Of a stretch of DNA of 6,520 bases, positions 1-5,622 are shown one piece after another. Position 1 is the first letter of the stretch. The number at the start of each line of letters is the position of its first letter. Position numbers and translations under genes: made by a program. Location: contig JAYZFL010000053.1 in NCBI GenBank assembly GCA_036336795.1, positions 1 to 6,520 on the forward strand. The letters run 5' to 3'. The notes beneath the pieces are model-generated. The model made no database searches. It had not been told where the DNA came from and worked only from the letters and a program-made list of their open reading frames with translations. The DNA is from UBA822 sp036336795 (GTDB taxonomy: Bacteria; Gemmatimonadota; Gemmatimonadetes; Longimicrobiales; Gaopeijiaceae).

Positions 1-1197
1 CTGGGCCCGGTCCATGTCGAAGGGCGGCTGCAGTATCATGATTCGGTCGGGACGTGGGGCGTCTCCATCACGAGCCGCCCGCTGCAGATAGCCGATACCG
101 CCACCGCCGGGACGCCACGCCAGCGCCCTCGGTCCACCGTCGATGTTCCCGTTTCCATCAACGACCCTGCCCTCTTGGAGGGGCCGCTCTTGCAGAGTAA
201 CCACCACTGAACCCTGACGATCGATTACAAACGTTCGGCGCGGAAATCCCCTATAGCCCGTGATAAAAGAGAAGGGCCGCTCAATAGCCGTCGTCAGCAA
301 ATACAGCCCGTCAGCACTCACCGACACGGATTCAAACATCTCGGGTTGGCCAAGCAAACGAGGAGATTGTCCTTCCGCCAATTCCGCCAGCTGGCTACGC
401 GTGTAGTACTCAAAGAGGGTCTCGTCGTGATCATCCTCCAGGAGATACGGGTACGTCGGAGTCGGGGTCGGCTCCGCACGAGTGCGGCGTACCACCGGCC
501 CGCTGGGCACCGGATCGCGTGGCGGTTCAGGGCCGCGGTCACGGGGCACCAGGAGCGTGATCAGTGTCCCTTCGGGAGTCCACTGAAGCATGTTGGATGG
601 CTGGTTCCCTTGCCCTCGTGCGCTGGTTCCGAGGGTAGCGAGAACACGGGCGTCGCTGAGGCTCCGAGCTCTGCCACTCTCGGGGTTCGCAGTCCAGACT
701 TCCGTTCCACCGGGAAGATGGGCGAGAAACGCCATCCGTGAACCATCGGGCGACCATGTGAGGTCACTCACGAACGCGCCGTCCGGAAGGTTTACGTCGA
801 CGAACGCTCTCCGGTTCAGGGAATAAAAGCGGAGCCCATAGATTCCGTAGGTGTCGAGGTGCCAGAGACGATCCGTCTGCGGACGGATTTCGAGTTCCGC
901 CAATCGGTAGGTTTCCCTCGACATCAGTTCGAGGGTGGAAAGCTCGGTGACTAGGGGTACAACGAAGTGATCCCCATCCGGGCTCATGTAGTTCAATGTG
1001 GCGTAGTTCTTGTCTGTCTCGAATACTTTCTGCACCGAAAGGGCCGGAAGGGTGTATTGATCAGCATCGGGATTGACGGTAGCGGCATCCTGAGCCAACC
1101 CTGACTGGGGAGCGACCGCCACCCCCGTGAGCATGACGCTGAGTAGAATTGCACCCGGCATACCCCGCACCCTGAATGCTCGCATTTGGAACACCAT
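1..1197 (-). CDS. Exported S9 family (S9D, glutamyl endopeptidase-like) serine peptidase, N-terminal part, truncated by window edge
   Basis: The reading frame runs off the left edge after 399 residues, so the stop codon and the C-terminal alpha/beta-hydrolase domain with the Ser-Asp-His triad are not in the window. Residues 1-36 look like a Sec signal peptide: several Arg, then a hydrophobic AILLSVMLTGVAVA core and a likely cut near GLA-QD. The rest is beta-propeller-like, with a PD40/WD40-like blade at about 145-180 (LTWSPDGSRMAFLAH). Residues 230-370 recall chloroplast glutamyl endopeptidase (CGEP) from memory: VPSGP near 230, YPYLLEDDHDETLFEYY near 249-265, SQL at 268-270, RPFSFI near 307-312 and GFPRR near 317-321. 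CGEP-type enzymes cleave peptides after Glu; here the product would act in the periplasm. An in-frame TGA at 1225-1227 sits just upstream. ATG 1197 is only 2 bases from a GGGAGG, so GTG at 1194 (5-base spacing) is an equally good start. It lies 95 bases downstream of the PQQ dehydrogenase gene on the same strand. The S9 call is firm; the S9D subfamily is likely. Confidence 0.88.
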   Translation of the reverse strand, partial: MVFQMRAFRVRGMPGAILLSVMLTGVAVAPQSGLAQDAATVNPDADQYTLPALSVQKVFETDKNYATLNYMSPDGDHFVVPLVTELSTLELMSRETYRLAELEIRPQTDRLWHLDTYGIYGLRFYSLNRRAFVDVNLPDGAFVSDLTWSPDGSRMAFLAHLPGGTEVWTANPESGRARSLSDARVLATLGTSARGQGNQPSNMLQWTPEGTLITLLVPRDRGPEPPRDPVPSGPVVRRTRAEPTPTPTYPYLLEDDHDETLFEYYTRSQLAELAEGQSPRLLGQPEMFESVSVSADGLYLLTTAIERPFSFITGYRGFPRRTFVIDRQGSVVVTLQERPLQEGRVVDGNGNIDGGPRALAWRPGGGGIGYLQRAARDGDAPRPDRIMILQPPFDMDRAQ

Positions 1198-1199
1198 CG

Positions 1200-1205
1200 C
1201 CTCCC
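1200..1205 (-). promoter_or_regulatory. Shine-Dalgarno site of the S9 peptidase gene
   Basis: GGGAGG on the minus strand. It is 2 bases from ATG 1197, 5 bases from GTG 1194 and 14 bases from ATG 1185. Spacing favours the GTG at 1194 as the true initiation codon, which would remove one residue from the annotated protein. Confidence 0.55.
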
Positions 1206-1292
1206 GCTGTGGACGTCCGTGGAATCACTCACCTTAGGCCCGACGACGCACCGCTGTAAAGTCCCGAGAAGATGGCGGTGGACGTCAAATGG

Positions 1293-2507
1293 CTACAGTG
1301 GGATCAAGCGCAGTATAGGAGTTGGATCCCCGTCAAAACCCCGCGCATCACCGTCCATTGCTAGATAAATGATGCCTTCCGGACCCTGACGGACATCTCG
1401 GATTCGTCCTATCCCGTGAATTAGTGTTTCCTCTCTTACCACCTGCTGTCCATCTAGGGTGAGTCGAACCAATTGTTCTCCTCTGAGGCTTGCGACGATC
1501 ATATCGCCACGCCAATCAGGAAAAGCATCGCCCGTATAGAAAAGCATTCCGGTGACACCGATTGATGGAACCCAGATGTGTGTGGGAGGCTCCATCCCAT
1601 CCTGGTGGGTGGCACCATGAATCGCGATTCCCGTACGGTAGTTCACGCCGAAACCTACTACTGGCCAACCGTAGTTAAGACCCGGACGGATCAGGTTGAG
1701 TTCGTCGCCCCCCTGTGGTCCGTGTTCGTTAAGCCAAACATCCCCAGTCTCCGGATGGACAGCGAGACCTTGAGCGTTCCGATGACCATATGTCCAAATC
1801 TCTGGATGCACCCCTTCCTGGCCGACAAAAGGGTTGTCCTCAGGAACGCGTCCATCTTCGTATAGGCGGACAGTAGTTCCGTTGTGGCTAGAAAGATTCT
1901 GAGACGGATGAGCCGCCAGGTCTCCCTCAGAAGGCCATTGTCGATCACCGATGGTGATAAAGAGATATCCATTATTGTCGAAGGCGAGCCGGCCACCCCA
2001 CTGTGAACTGCGGTTACTGCCGTCACCAAATGCGTCAGCGTGAAAAATTTCTTCGACTTCAGAGAGCCGATCGTTCTCGAAGCGTCCTCGAATTACAGCA
2101 ATGTTACCCAGTGAATCAGCACCCGGCTTCGTGTAGCTCAAGTACAGCAGTCTATTCGTTCTGAAGTCCGGATGGAGTACCAAGTCGCGCATACCAGCTT
2201 GCTCGCGACCGTCTTGTGGCATCGCACCCTGACCGATCGCTAAGATCTTCGGAAGGCCTTCAACGGGATCATCAATTAAGGAGCCATTTCTCACGATACG
2301 AAGCCGGCCAGGACGCTCTGTGACCAGTAGGTCACCCTCCGGCGTAAATGCCATCGAAAATGGATGAACGAGTCCCAAGGAGACCGTGTCGATACTAAAG
2401 TCGTGTAAGGCTGTTCGGGTTATGGTTTCAAGGGCGACCTCGTCGGCCAAGCAAGAGGTGAGAACGAGGGCGTTGCAGAGGATAAATGATTTCAATAGGA
2501 ATTTCAT
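1293..2507 (-). CDS. PQQ-dependent sugar (aldose) dehydrogenase family lipoprotein
   Basis: This 404-residue protein resembles soluble quinoprotein glucose dehydrogenase and E. coli YliI (Asd), which oxidise aldoses to lactones using PQQ and Ca2+ in a six-bladed propeller. Residues 1-19 end in a lipobox LTSC (Cys19), so it is probably anchored to the envelope facing the periplasm. Family landmarks in order are HPFSMAFTPEGDLLVTERPG (49-68), GGRLAFDNNGYLFITIGDR (171-189), YGHRNAQGLAVHPETGDVW (240-258, with Arg243/Asn244), NEHGPQGGDELN (260-271), GLNYGWP (276-282) and GRIRDVRQGPEG (367-378). It ends in ILRLIPL, as is usual in the family, and its length is normal. One oddity is that the HFGGR motif reads QWGGR here: Gln169 (CAG, 2001-2003) replaces the His that acts as base in sGDH. 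No convincing Shine-Dalgarno precedes ATG 2507, and a short open frame stops 3 bases before it. The family call is secure; substrate and activity are not. Confidence 0.93.
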   Translation of the reverse strand: MKFLLKSFILCNALVLTSCLADEVALETITRTALHDFSIDTVSLGLVHPFSMAFTPEGDLLVTERPGRLRIVRNGSLIDDPVEGLPKILAIGQGAMPQDGREQAGMRDLVLHPDFRTNRLLYLSYTKPGADSLGNIAVIRGRFENDRLSEVEEIFHADAFGDGSNRSSQWGGRLAFDNNGYLFITIGDRQWPSEGDLAAHPSQNLSSHNGTTVRLYEDGRVPEDNPFVGQEGVHPEIWTYGHRNAQGLAVHPETGDVWLNEHGPQGGDELNLIRPGLNYGWPVVGFGVNYRTGIAIHGATHQDGMEPPTHIWVPSIGVTGMLFYTGDAFPDWRGDMIVASLRGEQLVRLTLDGQQVVREETLIHGIGRIRDVRQGPEGIIYLAMDGDARGFDGDPTPILRLIPL

Positions 2508-2992
2508 AGCTCACTGCGCTAGGGACACGGGCGGTCTAGAACGACCCTCAGGCAAGCGCGGGTCCAAGAGATTGATACCTCGAAAAACGTGTGAGCGCGA
2601 GTCATCCTTGGTCCTCCTCTCGTCCACGGGCTGTGAAGGGAACGACATACGGACAGTGCCCTCATCGTGTGAGAACAACCAACACTTTGCTTGACCTCAT
2701 CGTTCCGATAGCGTTCTGGATGGCCTAAACGGGACATCTCATTTGACGTTCCCAGCCTCCCCTCCCCTGTCGCCACTGTAGAATCAATGCTAGTGCCGGA
2801 CGACACTTACCTCTAGAGCAAGACGACATAAAAGCGATTGCAAATCCACATCATCCTACTATACCGCCGTTCTCGCAGCCTCGTGGCCAAGGAGGGTCAG
2901 GACAGGGGAGCAAGATCTTGCAGCTTCAGAGCACCAGACACATCTTGACCGCCCTGCATCACCGTTCGCTTAAGCCAGCATCGAGACACCAA
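2508..2992. other. Divergent intergenic region between PQQ dehydrogenase and cupin genes
   Basis: This region should hold the outward promoters of both flanking genes. On the plus strand a plausible sigma-70-type promoter lies at 2838-2865, followed by purine-rich Shine-Dalgarno-like runs at 2889-2896 (AAGGAGGG) and 2905-2910 (GGGGAG). On the minus strand I found no convincing -35/-10 pair for the dehydrogenase. Two overlapping short frames end just before the dehydrogenase start: 2511-2648 (45 codons) and 2519-2605 (28 codons, preceded by GAGGAGG at 2613-2619). Neither resembles a known protein. Longer frames here, such as 2519-2806 on the minus strand, have non-coding-like composition. I see no tRNA, transposon end or clear hairpin. 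Confidence 0.6.
2838..2865 (+). promoter_or_regulatory. Candidate sigma-70-like promoter of the cupin gene
   Basis: TTGCAA (2838-2843) and TATACC (2860-2865) are separated by 16 bases. Each matches the consensus hexamer at four of six positions. Transcription would start near 2872, ahead of both Shine-Dalgarno-like runs. The match is imperfect and the organism's sigma-factor preference is unknown, so this is only a candidate. Confidence 0.3.
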
Positions 2993-3328
2993 ATGAGCTC
3001 CAAGGACTACACCGAAGCTATCCGTCCCCGAGAACACGCCGTCTTCAATCTGGAAAAGATGGGAAAGAGCACCATCTTCAGTTCGCAACGAATTCTCGTG
3101 GGCCTAAACTGCTTCGAGCCAGGACAGGAACATCAGCTCCATTCCCATGAAGGAATGGACAAGATCTATCACGTGATCGAGGGAAAGGGTCTATTCCTAC
3201 TCCAAGGCCGTGAGATCAAGATGGAGGAGGGACTGATGCTCATCGCCCCCGAGGGTGTAGCACACGGTGTTCGCAACACGAGTGAAGAGCGTTTAATCGT
3301 GCTCGTGGTGCTCGCCCCCGCCCCCTGA
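2993..3328 (+). CDS. Small single-domain cupin protein
   Basis: This 111-residue protein is one beta-barrel cupin domain with no signal peptide, so it is probably cytoplasmic. Cupin motif 1 is at 44-64: PGQEH at 43-47, HSH at 50-52, then GMDKIYHVIEGKG. Possible metal ligands are His47, His50 and His52; the Glu of the classical motif is replaced by Lys57, with Asp56 beside it. Motif 2 is textbook: Gly80, Pro86, Gly88, His91 and Asn95 (PEGVAHGVRN). Such small cupins are typically metal-binding sugar, lactone or oxidative enzymes or sensors; no substrate can be assigned. I chose ATG 2993 because the cupin-like sequence begins there (MSSKDYTEAIRP) and the 25 residues upstream look unrelated. However, a TTG at 2918 in the same open frame has a well-spaced GGGGAG (7 bases), whereas ATG 2993 has no clear Shine-Dalgarno. 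It is divergent from the PQQ dehydrogenase and convergent with the amidase. Confidence 0.87.
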   Translation: MSSKDYTEAIRPREHAVFNLEKMGKSTIFSSQRILVGLNCFEPGQEHQLHSHEGMDKIYHVIEGKGLFLLQGREIKMEEGLMLIAPEGVAHGVRNTSEERLIVLVVLAPAP

Positions 3329-3499
3329 TGACGTGTAGCAGCCTCGTCAGTCCCGAACGCTAATCCTATTCAAGGGATCGGACGTTGAGAGAGACACACG
3401 TACTAAGAATCTCACGCACCTAGCGACCGCGGTGGAAGCCTTCGATGCACAATTCGCCAACGAGAGCCTGCTCGAACACGGAGCCGCCAAGAAAGCTTT

Positions 3500-5284
3500 C
3501 TACGCCTCTAGGTCGGGAACCCTCCTGTGGAAGTCGGTCGAGTCCTGGTAGGCCTTCGCGAGCGAGAGCACTTTGGTTTCACTGAAGGGCTTTCCGACGA
3601 AAATGATGCCGGTCGGAAGGCCGTCTTCCCCGAACCCATTTCGAACTGCCACTGCAGGCAGGCACGCGTGGTTAGCGAGCTGAAAAAACTGAGATGTCGC
3701 CGACCTCCGAGGAGGTGCACCGCCTCCACTCGATCCACCATCTCCTCCAGGGGGAGTCTCCGCCAGCCTGGACCGCGCGTCTCCATAGGGGACTACATAC
3801 ACGTCGAAGTCTCCCAGAGCGTCGTCTAATTGCTGCATCATGATGCCGCGAACCTGCTGCGCCCGAAGGTAAGCAACCGCCGGGACTGTCTGATTAACTC
3901 TCCATCCAGTGCCTCGCCCCGGTCTCGACAACTCTCCCTCTCGTCCGCTACGTAGGAAGTCGTCGAAGGCAGCCGATGACTCCGCCGAAAGCGGCCGAAG
4001 TCCCTCTGTCGAGAAATCACGGAGCGGTACGTCCATCGGAGTGAGGGCAATTCCCATTGAGCGGAGCTGATCCAGGCTCCGTTGATCGTTAGCCGCCCAG
4101 TCGGCGCCCTTGCCAGTATCGTCTTTGAAGGCGTCCCGGAAGAATGCCACTCGGAACTGCGACACGTCAGATTCTGCGTCCCAGTTGAAGGGGATGTCCA
4201 GAACACTCGCGTCCCGATCATCCGGACGGGCAATCGCCTTGAACACGATCGCACAGTCCTCTACGGTACGGCAGATGGGACCCAGCCGGTCACCGGTCCA
4301 CCTGAGTGTCATCGCCCCGAAGCGACTGACCCGCCCGTACGTAGGACGAAGACCAGACGCTCCGCAGGCGACGGATGGACTGAGGATGGAACCGCTCGTT
4401 TCTGTCCCGATAGCAAACGCTACGCAACCGGCAACGGTCGCTGAAGCCGGTCCGGCGGACGACCCACTCGAACCCTTAGTCGAGTCCCAAGGATTTCTGG
4501 TCCTCCCCCCGAACCAGCGATCTCCACCAGCCAGCTCACCGGTCGTGAGCTTGGCGATCAACACAGCACCCGCCTCCCGCAACAGCTTCACGACGGTAGC
4601 TTCGTAGTCCGTCACCTGATCCTTGAACGCATTGGAGCCCCATGTCGTCGGATATCCACGCACAGCGAGAATGTCCTTAGCCCCCCAAGGAAGTCCGTGC
4701 AGAGGGCCCCGGTACTGACCATTTCGGATCTCCACATCGGCGCGGTGCGCCTCCTCCATCGCCAAATCGTCCGTGAAGGTAACGACGTTGTTGAACTTCG
4801 GGTTGTAGCGCTTCAAGCGACCTAGATACATCTCGGTCAATTCGACCGAGGTCACTTGCCTGGTCCTGATCAGCTCAGCCAATCCGGTCAGCGGCCAGAA
4901 GGCGACCTCCTCAAAATCGGCCGGCCTTGTCAGCCCCAATGGTGAACTCGCCCGGAAAGGCCTCTCGGACCGATCGATCTCCGTACCCGGCACGAGCGCG
5001 CTGAAGTAGAGAGGTGGAGCCACGCTGTTATGGAGCTCGTACTCGTGGAGCTCAGCGTATCCCTGGAGGTTTCGATTCACCCCTTCTGCCATTTCCTCGG
5101 CCTGCTCCTCGGTAAGCTCGAGCCCCGAGAGCGTCGCGGCCTCGCGGATCATCTCCGGAGTCACCTCCAGAGCCTCCTGTTCCTGCATCCGGGCCCAAAG
5201 AGTGCCGGGTAACAAAGTGGAAGTCAGACCAACCCCGGAGAAATAGGAGAGAAATCTTCTACGGCTTGTTGTAACAGCGTTCAT
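3500..5284 (-). CDS. Tat-exported amidase signature (AS) family enzyme with GatC-like N-terminal segment
   Basis: This 594-residue hydrolase should cleave carboxamide bonds in the periplasm. The numbering below counts from the upstream ATG at 5296, which gives 598 residues. SRRRFLSYF (11-19) matches the twin-arginine consensus and is followed by a short hydrophobic stretch ending near LWA (33-35). Residues 45-97 form a charged helical region resembling GatC (TPEMIREAATLSGLELTEEQ). The AS domain starts near 130. Its triad is Lys207 (GLPWGAK), cis-Ser279 (KGSSGSSAGP) and nucleophile Ser303 (GTETSGS); the 24-residue Ser-Ser spacing matches GatA and peptide amidase. A Gly/Ser/Pro-rich insert lies at 515-530, before a conserved C-terminus (LPAVAVRNGFGEDGLPTG). 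I prefer ATG 5284 because GGAG lies 6 bases upstream, while ATG 5296 has no Shine-Dalgarno. It is divergent from the exported aldolase. All catalytic residues are present; the substrate (peptide, aryl or alkyl amide) is unknown. This is not the tRNA amidotransferase GatA, given export and context. Confidence 0.94.
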   Translation of the reverse strand: MNAVTTSRRRFLSYFSGVGLTSTLLPGTLWARMQEQEALEVTPEMIREAATLSGLELTEEQAEEMAEGVNRNLQGYAELHEYELHNSVAPPLYFSALVPGTEIDRSERPFRASSPLGLTRPADFEEVAFWPLTGLAELIRTRQVTSVELTEMYLGRLKRYNPKFNNVVTFTDDLAMEEAHRADVEIRNGQYRGPLHGLPWGAKDILAVRGYPTTWGSNAFKDQVTDYEATVVKLLREAGAVLIAKLTTGELAGGDRWFGGRTRNPWDSTKGSSGSSAGPASATVAGCVAFAIGTETSGSILSPSVACGASGLRPTYGRVSRFGAMTLRWTGDRLGPICRTVEDCAIVFKAIARPDDRDASVLDIPFNWDAESDVSQFRVAFFRDAFKDDTGKGADWAANDQRSLDQLRSMGIALTPMDVPLRDFSTEGLRPLSAESSAAFDDFLRSGREGELSRPGRGTGWRVNQTVPAVAYLRAQQVRGIMMQQLDDALGDFDVYVVPYGDARSRLAETPPGGDGGSSGGGAPPRRSATSQFFQLANHACLPAVAVRNGFGEDGLPTGIIFVGKPFSETKVLSLAKAYQDSTDFHRRVPDLEA

Positions 5285-5290
5285 TCCGAT

Positions 5291-5294
5291 CTCC
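5291..5294 (-). promoter_or_regulatory. Shine-Dalgarno site deciding the amidase start
   Basis: GGAG on the minus strand lies 6 bases upstream of ATG 5284. It overlaps the alternative upstream ATG (5294-5296), which itself lacks a ribosome binding site. This supports initiation at 5284, placing the Tat motif at residues 7-15 of the product. Confidence 0.5.
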
Positions 5295-5378
5295 ATTGGA
5301 AGAAATCGTCGACGGCTAAATAAATGGTTCTAGTAAGAATCGCCGTGCGCTCGTTCACTCGCTCACGATCACTCTTTC

Positions 5379-5422
5379 GATCAACCTGATAAGCTCTGCG
5401 CAATCGACAAGCTTGTTTGATC
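5379..5422. repeat. Imperfect inverted repeat in the divergent region (possible operator)
   Basis: The left arm has GATCAA (5379-5384) and AAGCT (5391-5395). The right arm has AGCTT (5410-5414) and TTGATC (5417-5422). Both pairs are exact reverse complements in nested order, separated by unequal inner gaps of 6 and 2 bases. It lies between divergent promoters, where a shared regulator would bind, but the pairing is short enough to arise by chance. Confidence 0.3.
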
Positions 5423-5445
5423 CTGGACAGAGTAAAGCTCATGAT
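5417..5445 (+). promoter_or_regulatory. Candidate promoter of the aldolase gene
   Basis: TTGATC (5417-5422) and CATGAT (5440-5445) are separated by 17 bases. Each matches the sigma-70 consensus at four of six positions. The -35 element overlaps the right arm of the inverted repeat at 5379-5422. This would leave a leader of about 170 bases before the aldolase start. It is a weak candidate. Confidence 0.2.
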
Positions 5446-5609
5446 CCACCCGCAGGAGGCCACTCGTGTTGACCGCTCCAGCCCCGCCCCTCACGTTATC
5501 CTGACCCGCTTGGGGTCTCTGCGGACGATGTCGCCTTTACCGTCACGTAGCAAGGGCGGCCGCGGCCGTACCCGTCGAGTCGCTATGAACGCCACTAGCT
5601 CATCGGATC

Positions 5610-5614
5610 GGAGG
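5610..5614 (+). promoter_or_regulatory. Shine-Dalgarno site of the aldolase gene
   Basis: GGAGG lies 8 bases upstream of ATG 5623. It fixes the start so that the protein begins with a complete signal peptide (MKPRKLITFLIV). Confidence 0.7.
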
Positions 5615-5622
5615 TCTACACC

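Larger units (their letters stand above)
5285..5622. other. Divergent regulatory region between amidase and aldolase genes
   Basis: This stretch lies between two genes transcribed outward and must contain promoters for both. It holds an imperfect inverted repeat (5379-5422), a candidate plus-strand promoter (5417-5445) and an AGGAGG at 5454-5459 followed after 6 bases by a 12-codon GTG frame (5466-5504). A GC-rich stretch with GGCGGCCGCGGCC lies around 5556-5568. The minus strand has AT-rich patches around 5318-5340 that could hold a -10 element, but no convincing -35. The 69-codon frame 5417-5626 has Arg/Ser/Pro-rich composition and overlaps the aldolase start; I consider it spurious. Confidence 0.6.

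Noticed and set aside
346..741. 131-codon plus-strand open frame, with other short frames at 318-826
   Set aside because: They lie across or opposite the S9 peptidase frame, which has continuous family similarity from 1197 to the left edge; the translations are Arg/Ser-rich and unlike any protein I know.
1209..1286. 9-base direct repeat GTGGACGTC at 1209-1217 and 1278-1286 in the gap between dehydrogenase and peptidase genes
   Set aside because: It is only two short copies 69 bases apart, with no third copy or symmetry, so chance is adequate.
1691..2029. 112-codon minus-strand open frame inside the PQQ dehydrogenase gene
   Set aside because: It is in a shifted frame of a gene whose own frame contains all family motifs.
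3331..3349. Possible terminator hairpin after the cupin stop (TGACG pairing with CGTCA)
   Set aside because: The stem is only 5 bases with an 11-base loop and there is no following T-tract.
4110..4607. 165-codon plus-strand open frame inside the amidase gene, and similar frames at 4082-4444, 3838-4254 and 3527-3829
   Set aside because: They are in other frames of a gene with complete family motifs. Their translations show no domain and have shadow-like composition.
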